NCBI GenBank assembly: GCA_964035015.1
Contig: OZ036010.1
Coordinates: 3,543,604-3,607,603 of the forward strand
Source of the DNA: Corallium rubrum
Lineage: Eukaryota; Cnidaria; Anthozoa; Scleralcyonacea; Coralliidae
Length of the DNA: 64,000 bases
Reading direction: 5' to 3'
The position numbers were made by a program, and so were the translations under genes. The notes under the pieces were generated by a model, which was given only the letters and a program-made list of their open reading frames with translations, had not been told where the DNA came from and ran no database searches. Positions 1-11,841 of the stretch are shown piece by piece; within the stretch, counting starts at the first letter, position 1; each line of letters starts with the position of its first letter.

Positions 1-1948
1 GGGAGAGATTTTTCAACAGTAGCTTCTTATCTGAGCCCATCAAACTTGTGCAATCATATTTCCCACTTCCCCCTCCATCAGCATTTTTTTTCTCCCAGAT
101 GGAAAAGCACACACCACAGCTTCTTACAGCAGATAAAAGAGCATCTACATGCTTGGTTGTTCTTTGGTTGGGTGACTTCTTCAGATTATCTTTTGCATCT
201 GATGCAATGGCTCCTGTCACCAAGTTGTTCAGCAAGACATCTGTGTGTGAAAGTTAACAATGTGAATGAATTGTGGATAACTTTAATATTAGCTACTGGT
301 TATAATACAGGTGAAAACTATCCTTACCAGTTACCCTCAGCATCAAATGCAACTCATCAAGAACAATGTTGTGTACATCAATATTCAGTAATGGTGGATG
401 AACGCATGAATATGTTTGTTGCCTGACACATTTGATAATGTCTTCTAATGATCTCACTAAAGGTATTTCCCAGTAATAATTCTCACATTTTGACATGTCG
501 TGCCTAAAATATATTTAATCAAATGAAAATTATAACCAAACTGTTATTCAAACAGACTTTCCACCCCTGCATTTTGTTATGACTTGTCTGTGTTGCTTAT
601 GAAGTTTACACCAAATGCACGAATAGTCAGATGTGGCACCTTTCATTCCACACATTTCCAAGAGAAACTGAAAGGTTCAATTATTTGAAATTTATTAGCC
701 GAGTTGGGGAAGAAGCCAGACTTGGTAAGAATGGGTTATGATATTTAATCACGACCATTGGCATGCATGTAAAACATTGTAATTATATAAATTATTTAAT
801 ATTATTGTTAATTTTAATACCTTGTAATCACCACCAAGAAACATTTCTACCATTATGTCATAATCATCCACATTGATTTTTCCATTTCTTATTATCTTGT
901 TGATGGATTTAAATAACTGACAGCAAGAAGACTTCAGAAGCTCATAGCTCTCTTGCCCTTTGATCACAGCAATTGTGTGGTTTCCTGTGAGTGAATGAAA
1001 GGGAAAATATGTATAATGGGATAAACAAGCACACACATATACAGGCAGTAAATGTCAAGTTAGTTTTAAGTTAAATTACCTTTTGATGACATAACATCAT
1101 CACTGTCAACTAATGAAAACGATATAACGACAAAGCTAGTCTGGCGGGTCATGTTAGCCCCATCTCCACTAATCTTCACCTTCACTTTGTCATCACTTCC
1201 ACTTTTAATTTCACCTTTCTCAATCTATTAAACAAAAGCAAAGATTCATTTTCAGGGCTATTGAGAGGATCTTGGAAGCTAGAAGGGGAGAAGTTGCCCA
1301 AAATTGGGGTATTTTTGACAATGTTCCCTTCCAGCCAGCTATAATGGGGTTGGGGGTTGGGGGTTGGGGGGGGGGGGGGGTAATGATCGAGGATCTACCT
1401 CAGAAAAGCTCACTAATATGTATACTGAACTAACCTTGTTTCTTAATACATTTGTCAGCTCAGTCTCAAAATCTAGTTGTGCTCCTTCAGCTTCACCTGG
1501 TGTCTTAGTGATATGAACTAGACTATTTAAATCCTTCTTGCATTGCTTTATAAGGTATGATCGAGGTAAATCTGCTCCATTTGACACCATTGTCAGCTCA
1601 TGATAGGCAGCTTCTCCGATACAGAACTTGTCGGTGATAAACACTACCTGCTTGACCAAATCTTGTTCTGCTTCAGGCAGCTCCTGGAATGATCTGCTTC
1701 CCTTTCCCTTTCCAGCAGTGTAATTCAGCATGTGGTACACACCAGCATCATCTTTAACTTCTACAGACGACAAGCTTAAGCCAAATGTCCTTGCAAACCA
1801 CAATGATCTCTCAATTTTGGTCTTTAGGTCCTGCAGCTTTCGGTACTGGTGCCTTCCCCCAACCTCCCAAATTGATTTCCCCTTATTTACCATGTCATGC
1901 AAGTCTTGCACTTCCTCCACATACTGAAGCAAACGTTCCTGGCTTTTC
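1..1948 (-). CDS. Multi-copy GDG/GGDYK-family gene, downstream part (3' end beyond window)
   Basis: Continuation of the exon that starts at 15057, beyond the inserted transposon. Exons read on the minus strand: 1948-1435 (begins SQERLLQYVEEV after the split, ends RNK before a gttagt donor); 1224-1080 (contains KVKISGDGANMTRQ, ends phase 1); 984-821 (GNHTIAVIKG to FLGGDYK); about 667-584 (GATSDYSCIWCKLHK, donor uncertain); 503-328 (DELHLMLRVT); 240-1 (FSIWEKKNADGG), running off the window. Phases agree at all junctions except 584/503. I remember this family as a large uncharacterised one in cnidarians and other invertebrates. The acidic residues in GDG, GGDYK and DELH and the CxxC pair resemble an RNase H-fold transposase with a zinc insert, somewhat like RAG1/Transib. 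That fold is inference. Intron 1434-1225 contains a poly-G tract at 1367-1380. Confidence 0.75.
1941..1948. repeat. Left 8-bp target-site duplication GGCTTTTC
   Basis: Identical to 14544-14551 directly outside the other end of the transposon. It lies in a coding exon. Keeping a single copy restores the exon frame. Confidence 0.85.
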
Positions 1949-3322
1949 GGTTGTTGCGCTGTGTAGCAGAGCACAGAGTGCGTCACAAATGATCTATTAT
2001 TGATCATCACAATCATCAACATGACACATTATATATTACATGCTTCATTGTTCAGGATGACAAATTAACTTATCTCGTTATTATCATGAAATATATTTTT
2101 GAACAGTTTCAAGACACTCTCAAGAACTACAGAGAATACACCCTTATAGCGCCAGTTTTCCAGAGCATTAGCAAAGCGCCAGAGCGCCAGTTTGCCAGTG
2201 TAAAATTATACACTGGCTGCCAGAGCGCCAGTTTGCCAGTGTAAAATTATCCACTGGCTGCCAGAGCGCCAGTTTGCCAGTGTAAAATTATCCACTGGCT
2301 GCCAGAGCGCCAGTTTGCCAGTGTAAAATTATCTACTGGCTGCCAGAGCGCCAGGAAAAGTGTTCAATATCTCGTAGCGGAAACTAAAGAAATAACGCGA
2401 CCCTTAGTGCCAGGGCGCCAGTTTGCCAGTGTATTAAAAATTATCCATTGGCTGCCAGAGCGCCAGGAAAAGTCTTCAATATCTCAAAGCGAGAAACTAT
2501 CTACAGAAATAACGCGATCCTTAGCGCTAGAACGCCAGTGTAAAATTATATCCTTTCATTCCCGTGACTGTGGCTATATATACATAAGACGCACATATAA
2601 GACGCATGTTACGTTGGGGATGTGAAGTTTTTCGAAAGATAAGTTTGTGTGTGTGTTATCTCTCATACACAAACGGCCCTTTTATCTCACAGTATAAAAC
2701 TACTAGGTAAAGAACAGTTTGCCATGGCTGTTATTTTATATTAGCTATTAGTTAAGTGATCAATAATAGTTCAGTTCCTATTAATGGCTAATTTCGAGTT
2801 GGCCAGCGATGAGGATTTTTATGAAAAATTGCGATAGGAACAAATATAAAACTGTCAAAATATTTTAGAAGAAGACTGGTTAGCCCTACATGCACTTCAG
2901 AATCTAACAAAAGACAATGGGTGCACATAAAATAAGCTCATACATATTGCGGCATACAAGATGAGTTAGAAATTTGAACTATGAAGGATTCATGGGCTCG
3001 GAAGTCAGATTATAATTTCTTGTTTCCTTTCATGTTAAAAGTTTTATGCTAATTGGCTTTCTTTGTCTAAGCTTCTTATCAGATACTCAAAAAGGTGTGT
3101 CGGTTTGCGCTAAAATAACCAAAGTCCAAGGTATAATTAATTATTGAACGTAACTGAATACAAGAACACTGTTTAAAATAACATTTTTATTTTCCACATT
3201 AATCAATATATAAGCGTTACTAGTTTGAGACTTAACTTGTCGTGTCAATCAGGATAATCAAACAAAAAAGTAAAATTAGAATATCAGCAATTATAGGCCT
3301 AATATATTTTGTTCTCTATTCA
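1949..3322 (+). repeat. Left terminal inverted repeat (about 1.37 kb)
   Basis: Reverse complement of 13066-14543. Over the inner ~770 bp I see only about four substitutions and one short indel between the two arms. The outer part differs by minisatellite copy number. Homology fades just after GTTCTC at 3311-3316, immediately before the stop of the leftward gene. Confidence 0.9.
2175..2555. repeat. Subterminal minisatellite of the left TIR
   Basis: About four copies of a ~41-bp unit built from CTGGCTGCCAGAGCGCCAG and CCAGTGTAAAATTATCC. Two longer variant blocks containing AATAACGCGA follow. CTGGC/GCCAG words occur on both strands within each unit. Such repeated subterminal motifs could bind transposase; that role is inference. 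Confidence 0.8.
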
Positions 3323-3327
3323 ATTGT

Positions 3328-3720
3328 TCATTCTTCTCCATCATTGGCGCTATTCAATATACGGGAAGCGATTTCGTTTGTTGCTATTAACCGTTCGCGA
3401 ATCCTGTTTGAGACATCCATGTTGGTCTTAAAGAAAGACTTGCGATATGCATCCATGGACAAGCCAAGTCTAGCTAGACTACTTTCATCTACTTCATCTG
3501 GAGTTTCTTTCACGAAGGCAATGGTTGCGCCATTTCTTACCACATAACCAAGACGTTGGCTTTCAAGTGTAACCATACTTTCTTGCACGTCTGTTGGGGA
3601 AGGTCTTGTTCCCGAGCTGAATCGCTCTCTCAACAAATTGGTCACGACAAGTGGACCATCGTAGTTGATGATTTTCTTCGCAATCTTTGCTGTCGTTTCT
3701 TCAGCGGTGCCTGTCAAGTG
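3328..3720 (-). CDS. DUF3987-like gene, last exon
   Basis: Acceptor cttatatcacag in phase with the previous donor. Reads HLTGTAEETTAKIAKK to ILNSANDGEE and a stop, adjoining the TIR. The segment looks like a small helical C-terminal domain; I do not recognise it. Confidence 0.6.
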   Translation of the reverse strand, partial: HLTGTAEETTAKIAKKIINYDGPLVVTNLLRERFSSGTRPSPTDVQESMVTLESQRLGYVVRNGATIAFVKETPDEVDESSLARLGLSMDAYRKSFFKTNMDVSNRIRERLIATNEIASRILNSANDGEE

Positions 3721-3907
3721 CTGTGATATAAGAAAACACAGTAAGGACAATAGAAATGGAAAATGTTAGAATTTAACGTAGATATAAGTATAAAAGAGTT
3801 TATTATTTTTAAATAAAATACGTGTTGGTTTAAGGAATGTTGCTTATATGTTGTTTAATCCCCAACGGCTTAGAACCGCTTACCAGTCAAAACGTCCTCA
3901 TATGTAA

Positions 3908-4226
3908 TGTTTACAACACGAGCGGCCGTGTTGTATTGAATATACAATCACGAGCCGAAGGCGAGTGATTGTATATTCAATACAACAAGGACGCGAGTGT
4001 TGTAAACAACTTGTGAAATGAATGAATAGTAAAAATCCCTTTGGGATATTAAGATGCTAATTAGCTACAAGCACTGGTGGTTGTATCAGAAGAGTATACA
4101 TCCACCAGTGGTTGTAACTAATTAGCATCATTGGTTTTAGTTTGTATGGGGTTTACAGGGGTATACATGTGACGTAATTTCTGAAATTGGATTGGCTGCA
4201 AAACTCATGAATTAGTAATGAATTTC

Positions 4227-4230
<4 letters not shown>
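3908..4230. mobile_element. Palindrome-headed MITE in the DUF3987 intron, copy 1
   Basis: About 320 bp, nearly identical to 18120-18443. The head is a hairpin with ACAACACGAG...CTCGTGTTGT-type arms around GAGCCGAAGGCGAG. A second inverted pair follows (GCACTGGTGG / CCACCAGTGG at about 4073 and 4101). An (AT)n tract follows at 4231-4256. Confidence 0.75.
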
Positions 4231-4261
<31 letters not shown>

Positions 4262-4693
4262 CATTAATTACAATTATATTTTTTTAGTTATGCAGGACTG
4301 AATGCATGCAAGGGGACATACTTTTCACATTTCTATCAAAGAACACAAGAACTAAACGTTTTCCCGACTTTTTTTTGGGGGGGGGGAAGACAGAATCCGC
4401 GAGGGATGGGGGGGGCAGTATCCGCTGGTAGTGTCGTGGGGGACAATTTCAGCAGGGGACACTTCCCCTTTCTTCGGAAAATATTTAATTCTAAAGTATA
4501 AAGTTGTATATCGAAAGTATGTTTTGCGGTTTTGTTATGAAACTGCACTCGATTAAATGCAGCAAATAGCATTTAAAAGCCCAGAAAAAAATAAATTCAG
4601 AGAGCATGCCCCCGAACCACACCTACGACTTTGGGGTTCGCTAAGTTAATTAACCCCCTTTTTTAAGAAATTCATTTCTGGATGCAACTTTAC

Positions 4694-5196
4694 CTTTTCG
4701 ATTATGTCTTTTTGTTTTTTGAAATATTCATTTAACTTGATGGCCTGTTTCACGTATCTCCGTGGTATTGTTCTTGAAATTGGCCCGTACGCTTGAAACA
4801 GAGCCCGCCGAGTATACTGGTATAGGTGATGTACAATATCACCGTCCAGCGCAAAACATGGCGACGTTCTTTAGTTGCCCTAGTAACTAAGTTGCCAGCC
4901 TGCCAACTAGAATTGAGTTGAAGACAAACTTGTTCGTCAAACTTGTCAAATTCAGCTAAAGCTTCGTCGTCGAGACGATATTCGATGGCCATATCGTCAC
5001 CGTGGTGATTGCAGTAAATGGCGTTGAACAAAGCGTTGAGGTCTTGCAGGTTGGACCGTCTCAGCGCAACCCCGTATTCTGCGCTTTCTTTGCGTGTCAA
5101 AGCTTCAGGTTTGACGATGGCGACATTAAACCTCGCACCAAAACCATCTTGGCCTGCAGACATTAAAGGATAGAGATCCACTAAGAAATTTTTCAC
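4694..5196 (-). CDS. DUF3987-like gene, third exon
   Basis: Acceptor aattatag, then VKNFLVDLYPLMSAGQDG. The open frame is lost near 4829 by what looks like one missing base after RWTVILY. A second frame then continues HHLYQYTRRALFQAYG to KKQKDIIEK and a gtaaag donor (phase 0). Confidence 0.6.
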
Positions 5197-5417
5197 CTAT
5201 AATTAACAAACAAATACATATCTATATTGCTATCAATATATATTAATTTAGCACCTCAGTATACAACTTCGTACCCAGGAAATGCATGGCCTAATACTTA
5301 AGTAATAGGCATATCTTTGGTCAGACAAATTTCAGCATACTATACACCGTGAAACTGATTATAGCGACAATAAAATGCTATAGTACTAATAAATAATAAG
5401 ATAATAAATAAACGCAC

Positions 5418-5650
5418 CTGAACAAACCCTCCGAGAGCAATGCTTGTTTTGTCAACGCCGACTGGACTCGAGTTGGAACCAGTTGACACAAATAAGGAAT
5501 CTCCGTCGTACAAACGGCACAACGTTCCCATTTCTTTCTCGCTTAAAATTTGTTTTAGCGTTTGGTACATCTCGTCTTTAACGATGACTGCTGTGCCATT
5601 GTTTTCGAGGTCCTGACTGAACCTTGGTGTGACCCAATCGAGATAAGTAG
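5418..5650 (-). CDS. DUF3987-like gene, second exon part
   Basis: Reads LDWVTPRFSQDLENNG to ALGGFVQ, followed by a gtgcgt donor. The upstream edge is the 5' end of the LINE (about 5648-5657). Confidence 0.6.
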
Positions 5651-8414
5651 TGATGATATTAATAATCAATTCTCCCTTAGTGACTTAAACAATTTGAAAG
5701 GGTTAAAAATTGCATGCTTAAATATTAATAGCCTCTTAAAGCACATTGATGAACTTCGAGTAATGATGTTAAATAATCCTTTAGATATCTTAGCTATCAA
5801 TGAATCTAAAATTAATGAGTTAGTTTCGGATGATGAAATAAGCGTTAGTGGTTTCCATCTAATTCGAAAAGATCGCAATAGATACGGAGGCGGAGTGTTG
5901 ATGTATATTCGGGAGACTATTCCTTTTAGCGAACGGAAAGACTTACGAATGGCATGCTCGTTGGAAATGTTATGTGTAGAAATTAGTAGACCATGCAGTA
6001 GGCCATTCTTAGTAACTACATGGTATAGACCCCCTGGCTCAGATACTCGCCTGTTTGACGATTTTGAAAATTTTCTTAGTAGATGTGACTTGGAAAACAA
6101 AGAATTATTACTTATGGGTGATCTAAATTGTGATGTTAGTAAGTTTCCCCCTGATGCTCACACGCGTAGACTGCAATTTCTTTCATGCATCTACCAGCTT
6201 GAGCAGTTAATTAACGAACCCACAAGGGTAACGAGAACGTCAGCAACCTTGATCGATTTGATTTTTACTAATAAGAAAGAAAATATTGTAAAATCCGGAG
6301 TTGTTCATCTTGGTATATCCGACCATAGTTTGATCTTTGCCGTTAGAAAATTTTTTACTCCAAAATCTCAACAAAATGTTAGATATGTCCGTAACTTTAA
6401 AAATTTTAATGCTGCGGACTTTCTTAATGATCTATCACAGATGCCATGGGATAACGTGGCTCAATATGAAAATGCAAACTCTTGTTGGCAACTTTGGAAA
6501 TCTTTTTACTTGCAAATACTTGATCGACATGCACCATTTATACGTATGAGAATCCGTGGCAACTCGCTTCCTTGGATTACTCCAAACATCAAAAATCTGA
6601 TGAGAGCAAGAGATTTTCACAAAAAGAAAGCGGTAAAATTTAATTCTCAATTACATTGGGCGAAGTACAAAGACATTCGCAATAAAGTTAACTCTGAATT
6701 GTACAAAGCCAAAAAGAGCTATTTTTGCGACAAATTTGAGAATTGTGCTCAGACTAAAGATCCTAAACAAAGTTGGCACCATATTAATCACCTCTTGGGT
6801 AAGAATTATAAATCAAACAACATTCCCCAATTAAAAATAGGTGACACTATTATTTCTGATAATTTAATGATAGCAGAGGCCTTTAATGATTTCTTCGTGA
6901 ACATTGGGCCAAAACTATCTGCTGAAATTGACCATGTCGCTCTGGACTTGTCAGAAAATCTCGTTACTGGTCCAGTGACTCTATTTACTCTGTCTGAAAT
7001 AAGTGAATACGAAGTATTTCTTTTGTTAAGTAATCTTAAAACATCAAAATCGACAGGCATTGATTCTATCCCCGCAAGGGTACTTAAAATCTCAGCTGAA
7101 ATAATTAGCCCTTCTTTAACTTGGATCTTTAATCTCTGTATAAAAACCGGAGTCTATATAGATGATTGGAAGAAGGCTTGGGTTGTTCCTATCTATAAAT
7201 CAGATGATAGGAAAAAATGTGAAAATTATCGGCCAATATCAATCTTACCGATTATTAGTAAAATTTTCGAGAGATCCGTTTTCAATCAATTGTACGAATT
7301 TCTGAACGCTAATTCTCTACTTTCTAAACATCAATTTGGGTTTCGCCCAAAAAATTCTACTCTGGCAGCACTCATTCAGATGTGCGATGCATGGTATGAG
7401 AATATGGATAATGGTGAATTGAATGGTGTAGTTTTTATTGATATTCGAAAAGCTTTTGACTCTATTAATCATGATATTCTTTTACGCAAAATGAAAGGAC
7501 AATTTGGGATTTCAAATGTTGAATTAAAATTGTTTGAATCCTATCTTTCTGATAGGGAACAAGTGTTATTTGTTAATGGCGCAATGTCAGCACCAAAAAG
7601 GATTGTTTGTGGGGTCCCTCAAGGATCTATATTGGGTCCCTTATTGTTCTTACTCTACATTAATGACTTACCTGATTGTCTTGAGAAGTCAACCCCATGC
7701 TTATATGCTGACGATTCACAGATATATTCATCTGTGAGCATTGAGCATTTATAATGCTCTGATACAGCCTTACTTCGATTACTGCTCTCCCCTTTGGGGA
7801 GTCTGTAACAAAACACTGAGAGATAACTTACAAAGGTTTCAAAATCGGGCTGCCAGAATAATAGCTGGCGCCAGTTACGAGATCAGATCTGCTGACGTTC
7901 TTCGATCTCTTGATTGGGAAAATTTGGAAACAAGATGGTACTTAACCAAGGCGACATTCTTATATAAAGTCTTGAATAGTAGTGCTGCACCGACTCTGAA
8001 AGATTCATTCATCAGTAGGAATATTTTACTAAATAATTATAATCTTAGAAATTCTCAAACTGATCTGTCCCTTCCAAAGCCAAATAGAGAATTTCTCAAA
8101 AGAAGTTTTAAATATAGCGGTGCTTATCTTTGGAATAACCTTCCGCTTGAAGCTAAGCAAGCTCAATCAATTTACTCATTGAAAAGTTGTATCAAACAAA
8201 ATATTCGATGTTAAAAATCGAGTCTGGATTTTTTTTTTAATCATATCTTTATCTGGGTCACACCATCGTAAATTATAGTAGTGATGTACATATGGTAGTA
8301 GACTTAGTTTCCTTCCTTTTTATATTCTCTGTAATATATTTTATATGGACGCCCCCCGTGGAAATCAGCTTTTGTAGTTGTTGGGGCTAGCGTCGTTAAA
8401 TAAAGTGTAAATAA
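5648..8414 (+). mobile_element. CR1/L2-like LINE, 5'-truncated with internal deletion
   Basis: The first open part (to 7754) has an apurinic-type endonuclease: LNINSLLKHIDELR, MGDLNCDV, SDHSLIF. A reverse transcriptase follows: WVVPIYKSDD, YRPISILP, FIDIRKAFDSINHD, GVPQGSILGPLLF, and the catalytic LYADD at about 7707. At about 7740 the frame jumps from YSSVSIEHL straight to IYNALIQPYFDYCSPLWG in another frame (7741-8217). Roughly 100 residues normally lying between are missing, so the enzyme is inactive. The 3' tail is a short (TAAA)n stretch at 8396-8414. ATAAG at 5643 and 8415 is a weak candidate target duplication. It lies inside an exon of the DUF3987-like gene, in opposite orientation. 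Confidence 0.85.
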
Positions 8415-8838
8415 ATAAGATGTTGGCGTAGCCCAACTTCAGTGAACTTGTCGATCGTCAATCTTACGTTATTCTCCCGTTCGACAAAAGACATTGGGAT
8501 TTTTCCTCCATGATTGTTAGCTGGAGATTTTGCAGCATCAGGAGGAGCCAAACACAGAACGAAACATCCCAAACTTTCATGATGACCCTCCGACAACTTG
8601 AGGCGTGTTTTAGAGCCTAACAAACCAGCTATTCGTGGAATAATGGCTGAAAACATAATCTCCTTTACAACACCTTGAGCACGAGCAAACGTTTGCAGCC
8701 AATCAGTGAAATAAACCGGGGCAACATCATCCCATTCTATAGTATTTTCACTTGCTTCTGTTGCCAAGGCCTTTATTGTATCGTCAACGTCGCTGACTTT
8801 TCGCTTTCGCGAGAATTTCCAAGCATTGTGATTTGTGA
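8415..8838 (-). CDS. DUF3987-like gene, first visible exon
   Basis: Reads VTNHNAWKFSRKRKVSDVDD through IEWDDVAPVYFTDW to DKFTEVGLRQHL, then runs into the LINE tail. A stop lies just upstream in frame at the possible acceptor ggttataag, so translation must start in an upstream exon or at a non-ATG codon. Confidence 0.6.
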
Positions 8839-9850
8839 CTTATAACCTGTCTCACAACAAGCGTTCGAATGATTTGGTGATTGTCAAACTTTTTATTTAT
8901 ATGTTCAGTTCAAATTTGCGCGCTTTTTCTTTTCCTAATTTGATTATTAAACAGATTAAATCAGATATCACATAACAACCAATAATGTTCGACCGATCTC
9001 ACGCGTATATCACTGTTCAAGGTGATCTAATCTACAACGTCATTTTTCTTTGTTAAACTGAGCCAATTTTCTATACCATATGAACATTCAGTTAACTCTT
9101 TCCTGTCTGCATAGGTACTTAGTATTTTATTCTGGATAACGCTAGATGATTTTATTATCACTTGGGGAAAGCCCTAGACAGGAATGCGGTTATATATAGA
9201 TCTCTCTAAACAAAACAAGTTACAGCGGTAATTTCAGGTGATTTGCGCCCACCGGATGTAAAAGTTCTTGGCGCCAATGTTTTTGACATGAAGTGGTCAC
9301 TAAATAACAACGATATTTAGTATATATTATCTTATTAAACAGCCTATATTCTTATTCAGATCTCGTTAATGTTGGTTTAAAACAGCCTCGATCTTCTTTC
9401 AGACATCGGTGGTGTCGGTGGTTTTGTTATTCCGTGATTTGGTAACCACTCCTTTATGTCAAAAATGACTATTGGCGCCAAGAAATTGTACATCTGGTGG
9501 GCGCGAATCACCTAAAACTGCTGTTGTAATGACTCGATCGCGCGAGTCTATGTGAAAGAAATGTACGCACTTTTTTGTGTGCTAGCGGAATGTCTGGCTT
9601 ACTGAGCCGGACATTGCTAATTTTTGGCGTGGTTTTGCAAAAACACTTGTAAAACGGAGATTATATAGACATACTGCATGAAGACCGCAAATACTTGAAG
9701 ATTTTACGTTAATCTCATTTTATCTATTTATTTGGCGGTCATTTTCTATTGGAAAAACTGATAACTGTTATGACAGCAGTTACGTATAGTACTATAAGTA
9801 TGTAACTCTGTACACGTTTACAGAAGTATAGATATACATCACTCTAAACA
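8839..9850. other. Central divergent region of the transposon
   Basis: No convincing coding. It separates the two outward-facing gene blocks and should hold their promoters or first exons. A nested MITE at 9220-9528 may have split the original promoter. No clear TATA box could be assigned. Confidence 0.5.
9220..9528. mobile_element. MITE nested between the transposon genes
   Basis: Arms 9220-9292 and 9456-9528 are inverted copies sharing AGGTGATTYGCGCCCACC and CTTGGCGCCAAT. The spacer is ~165 bp. No coding. Confidence 0.65.
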
Positions 9851-11840
9851 ATGGAAAGATTTATTCGGCATATTGTAGTATTTTTATTTTCCGCAATTCT
9901 ATGCGGTGAAGTAAATTGTGTTCCTCAAAGAGAACGTCATCACGAATACATTGCGAAGATTATTCAACAATTTCAAGATTCTCCAGCTGCTCTCTACGTC
10001 TATCCACCTATCCCGATGATACAGTCATCAAATCCACCGCTTCCTAACCCTAGCGAATACATGCGTCCAGTTTTGATGTTTTGGGATCCACTCAATCAAC
10101 TTGCATGTCTAAAAGGTATTATCAGGTGTCCTCGATCGGAATGTAAAGCCAGTTCTGACATTCGTTTTCTTCGGGCTGTTCACTGGAAGGATTGTCACAA
10201 TCAACGAGAAACCTGTAGACTCTTACATGGAGTAAACGGACCTGTCTACTTAATCAGCCGAGTTTATAGATGCACAGCGCAACATGCAGAGATAATTGCA
10301 CACGACCCAGCCATCGTCAATCTGATACCAGAATCGCGAAGGCCGTTTATTTTGTCGCATATTAACGGAGTAACTCGTGAGCTTCAAGACAATTGTGTCG
10401 TATATAATCTCAGGTTTAAAAATGGAAAACATACATTTAATGATGTCTCAAATATTCATGGAGTCATACACGAGAAAACGTGTTTCTTATGAAGAAGATT
10501 ATCAATATTTTCTGTCCGCAACAAACATCACACAAGGTGATCGTGAATATGAAGTGTTCCCTCCTGACATTCCAGATGATTATAAAGCACCAAGTATAAC
10601 CGTCATTCGAGACTGTTTCATTTATGATTTCGAGAAAAAACAGTGCATGTACACTCTTAAAATGATTGAACAATCGGCCGAGTGGATTTCAATTGATCAC
10701 ACTTTTAAAGTAGCGGCAAATATAGGTACAAACAGAAAATGTGATTCACGATGGGAAAAACAATACGATTCCATGTTCTGTGTTATGAATGATATAGGAT
10801 GTGTAATCGCATGGCAATTGACTTTTGGGACAGCTTTTGCTAAAGTGGAAGATCTCCTGAAAGGATTGCAAAGAAGGTTTGAACGTCAAGGTAAAAATGT
10901 TAACTTGTGCTTTACAGACAACTGTTGTTCGTGGAGAAGCAAACTTCAATCAGTGTTTGGTGTTGGTTTTTTGGTAAAACTAGATATTTTTCATACAGTA
11001 CAAAGAGTAGTTAAAAAAATCCCCAAACGTCACCCGTTTAGCTTTCGCTGTGCCCAAGCATTTTCTCTTATTTTCCGTCGTCCACATGACCACGGAGACA
11101 ACCGCAAAAATTCTACTCCAAGTTCTGAAATAATGAATAAGCAACTAGATGAGTTCGTATTACAGTAACATGGAAAGATGTACTGTTCGAAGAAAAATCA
11201 GTTTTGACCTTAGACGCACTGAAAGAAATCGTCAATTTAAGGAAACACATAACGAAGGGGTTACTTGTCAGATATTCCTCCTGGATGTGGCACTGAGCGT
11301 AATGAAAACCTTCATAAATGTTTACGTAAAAGTGCCTGTAAAGTTCGAATTGGCGTACATCTAGCCGTTGCCCTTTTTACAACATTTCTTTATGTATGGA
11401 ATGAGAAACGAAAATCAGGAGCTGCTGGCAAAAAGCTCAAAGTAGTTCCTGTAATTGATGCATGCGAAAATATCAAATTTAAAACTTTCGACAAGAACAA
11501 GGCTGAAGAAACTTTCGGTGTATATATAGGTGTTTCAAGTGAAAGAAATTTTAATGCTCATGACGATACCATCCCGTTATCATATTGTGGTTTGTTTGCA
11601 GACTGCGAATGGGACGCCAAGGAACACGATTTAGAAGATATTCTAGAGAATTCGGATTTTATTTTGGAAAAAGAAGACGTTAGAAATATTTTAGATAGGG
11701 CAACAAATTTAGCTGGAGTTGTGGATAGTTTGGAAAGAAGTAATGGTCGCAATCGCATGTTGAATCATAACCACCTAAATTTAATGTCAAATCCTTTTTG
11801 CTTTTGCTTTTGGAACTTGTATCGACAAGAACGCGAATGA
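9851..11840 (+). pseudogene. DDE-type transposase region of the transposon (frame-broken)
   Basis: From ATG at 9851. Residues 1-23 are hydrophobic and odd for a transposase, so the true start may differ. Then a Cys/His-rich block (IRCPRSECKAS ... YRCTAQHAEI) of the zinc-binding type I associate with DUF6729. Frame changes near 10455 to VSYEEDYQYFL onward. The transposase core holds SIDHTFKV (Asp at 10695), LCFTDNCCSW (Asp at 10917), VKLDIFHTVQRV, and IPPGCGTERNENLH (Glu at 11295 or 11304). These fit a D-D-E catalytic set on an RNase H fold. Further single-base breaks occur near 11165, 11257 (GGGG run) and 11797 (TTTTT run). Correcting for the last, FAFGTCIDKNANEVV joins directly to the OTU part, so the ancestor probably made one long protein. 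The exact superfamily is uncertain. Confidence 0.7.
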
Positions 11841-11841
11841 A

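Larger units (their letters stand above)
3328..8838 (-). pseudogene. DUF3987-like gene of the transposon, LINE-interrupted
   Basis: Four exons on the minus strand: 8838-8415, about 5650-5418, 5196-4694 and 3720-3328. Order of motifs: KFSRKRKVSDVDD basic segment; FSAIIPRIAGLLGSKTRLKL; LCLAPPDAAKSPANNHG, which aligns with the degenerate P-loop APPGSGKSPA of DUF3987; GTAVIVKDEMYQTLKQI; RLYDGDSLFV; ALGGFVQ; GQDGFGARFNVAIVKP; RRYVKQAIKLNEYF. This is the order I know for DUF3987, found in phage, plasmid and some eukaryotic proteins; its activity is not established but is ATPase- or helicase-like in appearance. The P-loop glycine and serine are replaced by Asp-Ala-Ala. Damage: a LINE inside the exon that joins LRQHL to LDWVTP; frames offset by one across it; a one-base shift near 4829. 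No in-frame ATG is visible; an upstream exon may exist (possible acceptor at 8839). It transcribes away from the transposase. Confidence 0.6.

Noticed and set aside
2407-2625. Coding frame inside the TIR
   Set aside because: Frame arises from the subterminal minisatellite; also present as its inverse in the right TIR.
5562-5650. LINE protein starting at the ATG at 5562
   Set aside because: That part is antisense to the DUF3987-like exon; LINE homology starts only at about 5650.
9851-9919. Signal peptide on the transposase gene
   Set aside because: Hydrophobic start is at odds with the nuclear role; more likely a wrong start or an intron boundary.
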